A stretch of 64,000 bases of DNA from contig JAGGNK010010225.1 in NCBI GenBank assembly GCA_017590115.1, positions 5,518,001 to 5,582,000 on the forward strand. Direction: 5' to 3'. Position numbers and translations under genes: made by a program. Below, piece by piece: positions 39,831 through 51,062 of this stretch. Origin of the DNA: Montifringilla adamsi (taxonomy: Eukaryota; Chordata; Aves; Passeriformes; Passeridae). How positions within the stretch are numbered: position 1 is the stretch's first letter; each line of letters begins with the position of its first letter. The notes under the pieces are model-generated. The model was not told where the DNA came from, made no database searches, and saw only the letters and a program-made list of their open reading frames with translations.

Positions 39831-42800
39831 ATTTGACTGTCACAGGTCAGGGCTGTAGGCTGCAGAGCCTGCAATAACTTTGCTTATTTTGTGAACTATT
39901 ATGTCAATTATATTGAATTTATCTCACATTCTCTATGTTTTTAATGTTGCCCTATTGAGTCATCAGTACAATTTCTTATGTTCACAATAAGCAGCTTGAT
40001 ATAATTTAGGTAGGTTGTCCCATCTTCATGAATCAGAGGTATGGGTGAAACACTGAGTGGGGTAGTTCTCTATTATTGCTGGCTTGATATTAAATTACTG
40101 TAAATCTGCCTCAGTCAATGTGGGTTTGTTTTGTTTTGTTTGTTTTTTTGTTTTTTAATTTTTTTTTTGTGTTTCTGGGCTCAATTGGAGTAATAGAAGA
40201 TAGTACAGGTGGCATTTGTTGGAGGTTTTTGTTTACATCTGGAACAAAGAATAAGAATTAAATTACTTCATTTGAACAAGCTCACTTCTTCCTTGGAGAT
40301 TATACTTCGTATTTCCTGCATAACTGTGGAAAGAGCTGCTCCAAATATCCAGTGTGTTAGCGGTCTTGGTTAATAGGAGATACCATAACTCTCACAGCTG
40401 TCTCTTCACTAAATTTACAGGTTAAATCAAGAGACAGTGCACTTGGCTCACACACAAGATTGAGGTCAAGGCATATGTGCTCTGTTCTCATTCCTGCCAC
40501 AGATCTGCAGGATAAGTGTGCGTCAGATTCTGCCCTTTAGTTCCTTTGTCTATAAAACTTACATACACATAATCAATTTAACAGTCCCCGACAACTTACA
40601 ATTTGAGTTCAGCCATGGCCTCTGCCTCAGGGGTTTCAAACTAAGTGTCATATTCAGGTGTATTTGGCAATGTTGCAGAAATGTGGTAATTATTATACTA
40701 AGTCAGTGAAAGATAAAAGGAATGAAATATACGCTGTATGTTCTGTCACGTTCAGCAGATGAGAGTCAGTGAAAAAGAATTTTTTAGGTTATTTGCAGAA
40801 AGTCTTATCTTGTGGCAGACATACTGGCTGTACCTTAACTGAAAGACTATAACCATCTATCTGGGGTTTAAGAATCAGAAGGGTTAGGAGCAGGTGTATA
40901 TTCCACTTTTGTTGAGCATCTCGTTCCTTTCTTCTTTCAAGAGTTTTCCATCTTCCCCCTCGGAGCAGCAGCACTAATGTGCCACCTTCTCCTCATTGTT
41001 CAGTGCCAGGAGGGTAACGAGGCCTGACTTGGAAATGCTGTGTGAGTGGCAAGCAGCTGAGCAGTCTGACTCAGGGTATCGCTGCACTACAGCACTGCAA
41101 ATCTGGCAAACCTAATTACGCTCACAGGGATAATGACAACTCCATATGGGATGGAAAATTGTTTGCATGTAGGTTTTGCTTCTTAACTCTTCTGGTCTTC
41201 CTGTAGTTAGTAGGCAAGCAGCAGCCTCCAAAGCTAACAGCAATGCTACTGCTGGTCCAGCTGGCACAGAATATTTAACTTCACACGAGCCAGCTGGCTA
41301 TCTCCTTGCCTCTTTTCACCTAAGAGACTGAAATATGTCATCCTTGAGATACGACCAGACTCCTGGAACTCACAGCTCTTTCTGGGAAAGAAACAGCATT
41401 ATTAGTACCCTGTATATACTTTCCTTCAGGAATCTATAAATATTAAATCTGGATATATGTATTTATATGCTTTATCTATCTATGTTCATGCACAGATGTT
41501 AAAATTCATACCAAGGAAACTTCAAGCTTAGAAATAGATATACAGAAAAAGAACCAGGAAATGAAGAAACAAGTTCTCTGTTTTCATTTTGATATGACTG
41601 CCTTACTTGCACTACCCTGTGTATGTGGAAGCCTTAATTATCAGCTGGATTGTTTAAATATGCAGCCAATATTATTCTGTACTCAGAGTCATTGATACTG
41701 GGAGGATCACAGTATTTTCATTTCCTGTGGTTTTAGGATCTAATTTATTACTCTTCAAAATGGCACTAGTGGTTTTCATAGTTATTTTCCTTTCTCTAGT
41801 AAATACAAATATATGGAGAAAGATAAAAATGGCTTTTTTAATATCATTGTTTTATAAGTAGCCCTGCTAGGCTTTGAAAGTCATATCTGGAACAATGAAT
41901 TGAATGGGACATTACATTTACTGATGCTGCTGTTTGGCTGAATTGCAATTTTGCAGAGGCAGCAATGTATCAGACTGAGCCATGAATCTTTCCCAAGAGA
42001 ATGTAGGATTTGGAGATTACTGAAAGTGATAAAAACACAGAATTCAATCTATTTGGGTGTGGTGCTAGGGCAATATTGGTAATATTAAGGTACAGATGCT
42101 TCTTTTAATGTAAATTGCTCTAGCCAATCCTGACAAGCTGCTTTTTAATAGCATGAAAATTAAAGGGGCTTATTTTGCATCTCCCCTTTTTGGCTGCTCA
42201 AAACTTAAGAAATGCTCAAATGAAAAAATTTTAAAATTACCTGAACTTGCAGAAATGAAATTAAAAGCATGACATAAAAGCGCTTTAAAAAGTTCTAATT
42301 GTGGATTCTTGTCTTGTGTCTCACAGAGAGCAGATGTGGCAGAAAACTGTAGCAATAGTCTGAGATGCCTACAATGCAGAAGTTTATTAAAAGCAGCAAA
42401 GGAAAACCTTTACCTCACATAAGTCACAGATGCTGTTTATCCACTGAATGCCTACTCATGGTGGCACTGAGTGACTTAATTTATATTGGCTAAACCAAGA
42501 AGACCTGTATTCAAACAAACCTGTAAATACGGCTAAATATTTAGTTAGTGCAACTTTCTTTCGGGGTAACAAATGAGGATTGTGGCAATGAAAGCGCTGG
42601 ATAGCACTTATTTATTGAAAATTAACATAAATTAAGGTAGGATTTAGAGTAATTAAAATGGAAGGGCTACAGATATTAGGTTGCAGTTCACTAGTTCGGA
42701 CTATAATAACCTTTCTGCTCCATCAGTTTTGTTAGAGCAATGTCTGCAGTGTTGCCTAATGGCTATAACTAGCTAACTACTCAGGGCCCTTGGTCAAAGG

Positions 42801-42924
42801 AGGGGGCTCTCAAAAAGCATCTCAAAGGTTCTCAGAGGCTGCTTCTGCCAAGGATGCTCATTACACATTGCTCAGTGCTCTCACCTGTTCTAACATTTGT
42901 TATTTGCTCTGTCATTTGGGATCT

Positions 42925-43440
42925 GGAATCCATGGTTTGGAGTTCTTGGGAATTATACAGCATCCCTTTTTATGGATGGCATCCAAACATGAGGCATCTT
43001 GCTTAGCATGAAAGATCTAGTGTTATGAATAATATATGTTTAGGGGGCTGAAAATCAAGCAAAATAGATCACATGTAATTCCAAGAAAATAGAAGACTGT
43101 TTTATAAGATGAATTTGGAAACTCGTCTACTTTGTCCAACCTATAAAGATAAGCTGAAGTAAATAAATTGTGAAATGGCCTACTTAAGGTCTTTGCATGT
43201 TTTGCAAGTTTTAAATGCTTTCACTGAAGGCAATGCTTAAAGTTGCTTAGCACCCAAATTATTTGCAGTAGTTTTTCAGCTACAGCATCCTTCAAAGACA
43301 TCTGCAGAGATACATCCAGGAATGCATCCAGCCATTCCAAGAGCTTTGACACTAAGCAAGATGTCTCATGTTTGGATGCCATCCATAAGAAAGGATGTCG
43401 TGCAATTCCTAAATTCTAAGAATTCCAAACCATGGGTTGC
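42925..43440. repeat. Long imperfect inverted repeat (arms ~95-100 bp)
   Basis: The left arm (about 42925-43018) and right arm (about 43340-43440) are reverse complements with scattered mismatches and one internal insertion of about 10 bases. The core, in which 'atggatggcatccaaacatg' on the left pairs with its complement on the right, is perfect for about 21 bp. It continues through 'catcttgcttag' and outward to a shared 'ccatggtttgga' block. The loop of about 320 bp (43019-43339) shows no obvious internal symmetry. A transcript from either strand could fold into a long hairpin. It may be two inverted copies of an unrecognised interspersed repeat, or a local inverted duplication. No terminal target duplication was identified. 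Confidence 0.85.
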
Positions 43441-45426
43441 ATTGTGAAAGTCCTCTTTAAACCTTTTAAGTGAAATAAGTTGTTGGAGGTATCTTCCCTT
43501 AGGATTACTGGCAAACACCTTGTGTTTATGGGGGTACCACACAATTTAGACAGCACAGACAGGATGTCTCTTTCATTCTAATTTGTCTTTGTACATGGTT
43601 TGTAACATCCCCCCAAATTACTTCTTGATGTGCAATTCTTCATGCTTGTTCTACTCTCAGAAGTGAGTCTTTTTCAAAGGATTTCAAAGAAGACCATTTT
43701 AGCTCCAAGCGTGCTAGGCGTGAAAAAGGATTGTTTTGACACACTTTTATGCTCTGGTTGCTCCAGAAGCATTTAAATCTGAAAACTGCAGTTGTGATTG
43801 GTAAGTCTCAGCCTCTCAGATAAGGTGTTACAAGCACTCAAAAACAAAATTAAAAGAACATGAAGGTTGTAAAGTTAAGCACCTGCCAAAAAACAAATTA
43901 GGCAATGATAGAATGAATTGATAGTGAATCCTTAGTTCAGTTCTGCTCTGTGTATAGGTTACGACAGTTTTGAGGGGATAAGGCACTATTTTTTTCATGA
44001 ACTGTCTTTTTCTCTCCTGTATTGTCTTTCCTTACTTGCATCTGTATTATCATATTTGTCTTTCCAGATACAGTTTTCTCACTTAGTCATTCCTTGCTTT
44101 ATCCTTCCAGACTTCTCATTACCACCCCATCCCTAACATTTCCTTGCCTCACATTCTTGCTTTACCTTCACTTCCAAATGTCTGTCTTTTTTTTTTTTTT
44201 TTTCCCACTCTGCTGTCTTATACCTTTTTCCTGCAGTTGGCCAAAAGTAATGAAACTCTAAGGAATGACAATGACAAAATCCACTTAATAATTTACATGT
44301 ACTTTTCTTAAGGTGCAGAGAACTGATTTCTGTATGAGAATATGTTTGGAAGTAAACTTTTGGAGGAGGAGCTAATACTGTTGCCAAAGTCAGCTGTCTC
44401 CCATGTGCTTGTCTTGCATCTCCTTTTGCGATGCCGTGTGTTTTGGGATTTCCAGTGGGGGTTTGGCTTCTTTATTTCAATTAAAGTTGTGCAGAGTCTT
44501 TTAAGACTCTGTTAGTAGGTGAAGTTAAGATGTTAGAAAGGTCTTTTGGAGGATGCTATATAGAAAAAAAAATTGGAGACAAAAAATATAGTTGGTATTC
44601 CTCACATATTTGTATTTCACATATGAGCATGCCAATTTCGTGTGCAACTCCTCTGTGAAAGCAAATGTTCCTTTCACTCTTACGTGCCTCATGTGTTCTC
44701 CATCCTTTCCTTCTATCTTTTTAATAAACTGACATTTTCTGTGGTCTCTTAAGTTAGTTTATGCCTCTGGGAAAGATTATTGTGTTCATGTGGCATCAAC
44801 TGGAACAAACCCTTGCAGATTGAAGGGGCATCACTGGTCTGTGCTCTGTACTCCTGCAGTGCCTGGAGATTAATGTGCTGGGAGGTGTGAACACACTGAG
44901 CAAACCAGGGAGCCTGGCTCACTGGGTGAATTTTAACTTTAATTTAATTTGAAAACTTCCAGAGCTTTCTCACTGATACTGCAAAAATCTGACGTACATT
45001 CCTAATTTTCTACACTGTAAGTAGATCAGGCTAATTTGTTCCCCAGCTGTTTAATTTGCAAAGGGGGCTGTCATTCTGTGTTAAATAAAACTGGTAAAGA
45101 CAGAGCCCAAGGAAGATCTGTGTAATGATGAAAGTTTGTTCCAGTTCAAAGCTGCTGTTGATATTGGGTGGGATCCAAAAACTCTTGATGCCAGATGCAA
45201 TGCTTCCATTGATGTAATCAGATTTCAAATCAGGGCTGGTGTTTTCAGCCCACTTCTCCTTTAGCTACTGCTCTGGTACCTGGCTCTCTGGGAGGATGAG
45301 GTGTGCCAACAGCATTTAGAAAAACATCATCCCTAGTTGCCCTCTGCCTTAGTACTATATGCAAGAGCTGCTCACTCCCAGTTGTATAATTCACTCTGTT
45401 TCTCTCCCCAGGAATGTAATGTGAGA

Positions 45427-45459
45427 TTTTTTTTTTTTTTTTTTTTTTGTCTTCCTCAG
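45427..45459. repeat. T22 tract leading into an acceptor-like CTTCCTCAG
   Basis: T22 (45427-45448) continues as 'gtcttcctcag', with AG at 45458-45459, resembling a strong + strand 3' splice site. No good donor follows within a normal exon length, so an exon is not called here. Confidence 0.9.
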
Positions 45460-47168
45460 TCTAGCCTTGCTTTTAATTTGTTTTCCTCAGGCCAGATGTG
45501 CATGGTTTTGTGTAATCTACAGGCATTGTGGACCAAATCTGAGTGACTCTCACTGCCCCTAAATCTGAGCTGCTGGCTCATTCATCCAGGAACTGATTTC
45601 TGGATAGTCTCTTTGGACTCATTACCTGAGCCTAGACATGCTTGGTGGCCTCATCACTGGCACTTTCTATACTTCTACATTAAGAAAAAAGAAAAAAGTG
45701 AATGTTGTGAAAATTCAGGCAGTTCTATGAAAGATAATGGATGAATGAGGCTTTAGAGTGATCTGATCTGTTATTATTGTATGTTAGAGACTCACGCCAA
45801 ATCATGGTCTTGGCAAGCCCCACCAGAGAGTGACTGGCCCTGGGGCTGAGGGAAGTTCCCTGGGGGAGAGTCTGGAACTGGCGGTCTTCTATTTGACTTC
45901 ACTTGTCAGGGAAATGTGCCACATTGGACAGTCTCACAGCTGAATTGGTTTCTCTGTTGCCTTATGATTCATATTACCCTTTGTTGTTGCTGATCATACT
46001 GTTTTCTTTTTTGTTTCATCTGCCTGTTTTTTCCTGGCTTTATCTGTCTCTGTACTGCTAAAAGTTCCCATTTTCTCTTCCAATTTACTTTTAGAGGTAG
46101 CTGTACGGAGACTCCTGGCAGATAATCTGTCTCTAGTTAAAAAATGCTGATGCCCTTAGCTAGGCAACGTCTAATATCAATGTGGTGGGCAAAGAAACCA
46201 AAATACTTCTCCTGCTGTCAGAAAAGAGAAAATATTTCACTCTTTCCAATATGCAAGTGTTTCCTCTATGATTTTTAACAATTGTTGATAGCAGCTAAGC
46301 AGTTATGGTAAAACTTTGCTTTATGGACTTTGTACTATTTTGGGTGCTGGTGGGTGAAGAATCCTGGTATAAGTCAATTTTCTATTCTGAATCTCTTCTC
46401 CCACATATAAAAGGAGAATAAAAATGCTGGCTGGCTTTGAAATCCACTGCTGAAAAATGTTACTTAGAAGTTGGACATTATGATGTATAATTATAATCAA
46501 ACCCATATAAGCATTGTGTATGAGAAAGTAGCCTGATAGCATATATGGTTGTGAATGTAAAGAAACCAGAAAATTCCTCCTGCTGCTGTAGACAAGTGAC
46601 AGTGGAGGCATTTTTAAGTACAGATATTAGCTGTTCACTGTGTCAGTAATGCAGAGAACCTGGGGAGGTGTATTGCTACTTGTTAAAATTCCTTCCTGGC
46701 TTTAATTTCTCTGTCATGATTTTGTATTAGCATAATTCTTTGACCTAAACATGAAAATATCAGCAAAGGCATGAAAACTGAAATCAGGTTTCAGAGTTGA
46801 CTGTCCTGCTGTACTTTGTGAATGGTATTAGTTGGTAGAGGTGAGCGGGACAGTAGGAATTATTCCCCCCAAAAATCTAGAATTGTACATCAGAGCCAAA
46901 CTTATTTTTTGAAGTTTCAGCTTTCTGTTGATGTATGCAATTCTTACTTGTATTGAAGAATTCTCTCCTGGACTATGAGAACCTTGGAAGTACTTCAGGA
47001 AATCCTGTCTAAACCGTCAGCTTCTTACTGGCTTACAAAAGTAAAAAAAGTTTTGTTATCTCAAACAAATACACATTGTTACTGTTGATTTAAAAAGTAT
47101 TTTTAGCTCATGAACATACCCAAAGCATGAAGTGTCAACTGTGAATCTTTGTTGTTTTATGGTTTCAG

Positions 47169-47340
47169 GTATGTGAATTGCATAGATCCACATGAAATTC
47201 TAAAGATGAACAAAGTTTGAGATCTGCCTCCAAAACTCCAGATGCTCCTTTTGCTATTGTCACTTCCCTTGCTGATCTTGCCTGGACAACTCACGACAGC
47301 CCAAGGACAAGCTGCTGTCTGAGAGACCTGCATTATAAAG
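47169..47340 (+). other. Recursive-splice-like site and short exon-like segment
   Basis: 'gttgttttatggtttcag' (an acceptor, ending at 47168) abuts 'gtatgtg' directly, so the CAG|GTATGT junction can act both as a 3' splice site and as a regenerated 5' splice site. This is the layout of recursive splice sites known from long introns of Drosophila and vertebrate neuronal genes. A second donor-like 'aaa|gtaggt' at 47341 would define a 172-nt downstream exon, as recursive-splice exons usually have. Whether any of this is used cannot be seen from sequence alone. Confidence 0.2.
47242..47322 (+). other. 26-codon signal-peptide-like open frame
   Basis: From ATG at 47242 the frame reads MLLLLLSLPLLILPGQLT, then TAQGQAAV and a TGA stop. 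A leucine-rich hydrophobic core, a helix-breaking Pro-Gly and a small-residue TAQG region resemble a eukaryotic secretion signal with a cleavage site. The frame stops after 26 codons with no usable donor before the stop, so it cannot continue into a mature protein as it stands. It lies wholly inside the exon-like segment 47169-47340. It may be a micropeptide, a dead first coding exon, or chance in CT-rich DNA. I do not recognise a gene. Confidence 0.2.
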
Positions 47341-47883
47341 TAGGTTCATCAAAATGAATGTCTTCTCCCTTACTAGATTTTTATTTTTGGAATTAATTGG
47401 TTTCAACCCTTGGCATCGGTGCAGTAAATTTAAACCCCCTCAAATCTCTTGACTTCATTTAATACCTGTTACAAAGAATACCCCATATTATTTTTTTTTT
47501 AATGCAAATGAAGTAACTGTAATGACTCAAGCTCCTTTGTTAAATGAGCAAAAAGGTTACAAATTGCACAATTCATCAATCTGAAATGCTTGTTCAATCC
47601 ACTTCTGTTCTCCTATTTGTTTACGTCATGATACTGACTTATAGTATTTCACTTGTATAAAAGCTCAGAACAAACCCTTGTTTACAAGTGCAGTAGATTA
47701 CACTCAGTATAAATCAAGATAGTAAATTGAAGTTGAGACTATTTCTTTTTTCTGAACTACAACCATTTCTTGTTACTGGGAATATTAATAATACAGTGAC
47801 TACAAGGTAAAACTAGCTTCTTTGAGGTTTTGAAAGGGTTGAGACCATACTGTGCTAAATACACCTGAGGAAATGTTGTGAAT

Positions 47884-47898
47884 TTCCCCGAAGGGGAA
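47884..47898. promoter_or_regulatory. STAT-like 15-bp palindrome
   Basis: 'ttccccgaaggggaa' is a perfect palindrome around a central GAA. Its first nine bases fit the STAT consensus TTCN3GAA. It stands alone, with no neighbouring promoter features. Confidence 0.2.
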
Positions 47899-47999
47899 TC
47901 AGGACTGGTGTGGAAACACAACACAACCAGACTTGTTAAAACACCTCTTATAAACTTGTTTTTTATTAGTAGGCTTGAGATGTTAATGGCAGAAAGCTT

Positions 48000-48650
48000 T
48001 TTCCTCTATTAATTCACTTTTTAGTGCAGGTCGCACATCTGCACACAGCTGGAGCAGCAGTGAGACACCAGCGCTGCAGTACACTCACTCAGAAGTGGAT
48101 GGTCATCCTGGGCACAACTGTGCTAGCAGGGTGTTTGGAATTCCCTTTGAGGTGCCTGTAAGCAGGCGGTATGTGTCGCACCTGTAGTTCCTCTCTGCAT
48201 GCAGCAGCTCTTTTTCTCTCTTGGCGAGGTCGGCATAATCCCATCACTGGATGATGGGCATCTTAATCAGCCTTTTTTCATAAATTCACCAGTTCCTGGG
48301 AGACTTTACATGTGCTGTCTCATGGCACATATATTTCTCATGGTTTTCGGGTGATGGTCCCTCCATCCAGTTGTGTAGGTCCCTTGTCCCCCTTCAGCGA
48401 GGCTGGTGCAGAGGGGTTTTGTGGCAGGAGCAGCTCTGCTGCTGAGCCTTCAGCTGTTGCTGAGGGAGACAGAATGTGCGTGGGAGAAAGGAAGATATGA
48501 CCCTGTTGTGTAGGTGGGGAACTGGGCTACAGCATTTTGCTGATTTGCCTCACCCCTGGCAGGAAGCTGGCAGCAAGGCTGTGAGCTGAGTCCAGAATGT
48601 CTGTGTCCTCCTGGCTCAACCTTTCACTCTCAGGAACAACTGCCTGTGCA
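48000..48650. other. GC-richer patch, no gene recognised
   Basis: Base composition shifts to clearly higher GC with several CpGs (for instance 'gtcgcac' near 48030 and again near 48176, and 'ggcgaggtcggc' near 48222). It reads as neither a CpG island nor a known repeat. Open frames are under 70 codons. It might be an old LTR or other insertion, or a decayed exon-bearing segment. Confidence 0.35.
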
Positions 48651-50485
48651 GTTTTCAACTCCTGTTGCTCTTCTTGCTCTGCTGCAAGATATGCAGTTAC
48701 AGCACTCCTGCTTTCCTGGATATACTGGCATTCTGAAAGTAGACTCCATTGTTTGAGGGAAGCCTCAAAATATTTGAGACTGGGTTTCTAAGGCTTGGTT
48801 GGCACACTTACTGGCACTCAGCCTAAGGTGTTTATTCCTCTGAATGAACTAGAGACATTTCTCCTAGTCTTTATTCCACAAATTGTGAATGGAAAATGAG
48901 CAGCCCAAAGGAGATGTGTTGGGTGGCTGAGGAGAACGGTTGCCTAGAAGAGTCCATTTTCCCTGCGACTATTTCACTCAACATATCTAAATTATTTGGA
49001 AGAAAAGAAAAAAAAGGCTAAACACTTGTAAAAAATTTTATCCAAAAGGAAGACTCGAAAAGATTAGGAGAATTTATTATTGAGGCTGCGGTTCATTATA
49101 ATGTATTTTGCTGAAGTCACTTTGCTTTACCAGTCCTTATCTTTCCACTGTTCCCCAGCCCAAGTGCTGAAAACAAACCGACCCTTGTTTTTATTTCACT
49201 CTAGATTTTTTTAATATTTCTTTAGATAGCACTGAAAATTGTACTTCAGTGTTGTCATGGTGTCAGGATTAGACTCTGATGAGGATCTGAGTCACGAGCA
49301 GGCCTAGCATTGTAACTTCATGTTAACCTTTTCCCTAGCTCTTTTTGTTTCAGTCTCTGAAAGTTCAATAGCTTTTATAGATGAAAGAGTGTGGAAATTT
49401 CTTTTATCTTTAGGTAAATTCTGTTCATTGAATTCACTGAATCAAAAGGCCAGAAATTCCATTAAATGCCAGTAACTTCAGTAATTTGGAGTGAATCTCC
49501 ACTGAATTGTCTTAGTTAATTGCTGTCATATTTAAACCAGGCTTTGGTTGACCAAGGACAATTAAAATACACTTTGGGTTAGAACAGTATATTTAAAAAG
49601 ACTTGACAGTTTCTTCAACTGTCTTTTTGCTAGATGAAAGAATTTCAGTTGGAGATCCTCATCTTAAAAATATTCTTGAAAGTCTCACTCTCTTTTCCTG
49701 ATAGACATAGTAGTGGTTATAATAATAAAACAAATAAACTTCTTGTTGTAAACCGTACCTACATGGAGGACATGATTCAGAACGAGAAAAGATTAGATAA
49801 TTAAACTCCATGTAATTAACTGAATGAGAATGTCTTCTTGAAATAGAAGGGTGGGATGACCTCTAGATTTGGTAAGTAAACAGCCTATTGCTAACCCTGG
49901 GAGGGAAATAATAAAATTAATACATGTATCTTTGCCTGAAATGAAATTTCCCATTTTATCACTGTTTGAATGTAGTCTTACTGGTTTTGAATATTACACT
50001 TGCAGCAAATAGCTCTCCTGTTTATACATGAAAACCCACTAGACTTTCTGGGAATTTAAGGAAGGGAAAATAACACCAGGACTTGGCTGACCACAACGTA
50101 TGCAGTAATGTTTTGATTGTCAGATGAAACATGTCTGAAAACTTATGCAGATGTATTTTGGGTTAGGAAAATTGGTGTCCTCACCTAAAAGGAAAAAATA
50201 AATCCTTTGGAGGTTAAAAATGAGAACAAATTCCAGTCTATACTGAAAGATTTAGCAAATTCATGTCAATTCAGAAAACCAGAAAATTACAACTACAAGA
50301 GATCACTGTGATTTTTTTCTCACATGTAATTCAATTGGGACTCATTGCTCAGGAAAGCCATATGATCAATAAAGTCTTGTTCTGTTTAATTATTATAGAA
50401 CAACTTGACAAACATCTGAGCCAATTTCCTCACACTGCCTCAAACGTGGAATAGATAGAAAAAGCATCAAGTTGATTTAATGCAG

Positions 50486-50561
50486 AGCTATGGATGAGTA
50501 GTCAGAAATGGAAGGAGAAATGTGGGACATTTCTGTCAAAACCCTTGATCATGTAAAACAG
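50486..50561 (+). other. Candidate 76-nt exon with consensus donor
   Basis: The donor 'acag|gtaagtattgg' is a full consensus 5' splice site. The nearest reasonable acceptor is 'gatttaatgcag' at 50474-50485, which has a weak pyrimidine tract. Every frame carries a stop, so it would be non-coding. Alternatively the donor ends a longer first exon starting upstream. Confidence 0.18.
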
Positions 50562-50799
50562 GTAAGTATTGGACTACTTTGAAATGCTGAGATTATTTTT
50601 AATGCTAGAACTAGATTTGCTTAAAGGTGCAATCAGTAAGAGTTAAGTGCCTTACCTCCTTAATCATTTGTGAGTGTTGAAATGGATTACTGCTAAAATT
50701 CAGGTATTTTTAAATCTGTGGAAGGCTGTGTTTGTGCGGGGCCCTGAGGGCACTAATACAATTTAGTGACCAGCCTTACCTGGAACTTGCAGTATTAGC

Positions 50800-51062
50800 T
50801 TGTTTAGCCCTCTGGCCTGGGATACAGAGGGGAAGAACTGGTCTCTAGCACAGCTGCAGGCATGTCCTGCCTGCCTGGAGATGCCCTTTTTGCAGAGCTC
50901 ACCGGCAGCTTGGCTTCAGCTTGGACCTGCCTTATTGCCTTGGCATTGCCTCATGGCTTGGAGCCTCAGCTGGACCTGGATGCTGTGTTGGGATCTGTCC
51001 TGCTCCACAGCTCAGGGTGGGGACAGGCCCTGCCTGGTGGGGCTCTGCTCACCTGGTCTTAG
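50800..51062. other. GC-rich patch with all + frames open
   Basis: This short C/T/G-rich segment has internal near-repeats ('cagcttggacctg' near 50918 and 'cagctggacctgg' near 50967). All three forward frames are open from 50921 to 51062 because stop codons are depleted by composition. The longest frame is 117 codons and unlike any family I know. An inserted repeat of unknown type is a likelier explanation than a gene. Confidence 0.35.

Larger units (their letters stand above)
39831..47168. other. AT-rich non-coding DNA
   Basis: The inverted repeat at 42.9-43.4 kb and the T22 tract at 45.4 kb are the only structured elements noted. The 41.05-41.65 kb part has four CAGCTG E-boxes and could be a regulatory element. 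No gene is recognised. Confidence 0.65.

Noticed and set aside
50775..50784. Minus-strand donor-like CCAG|GTAAGG
   Set aside because: No matching acceptor at exon distance was identified, so it was left as chance.
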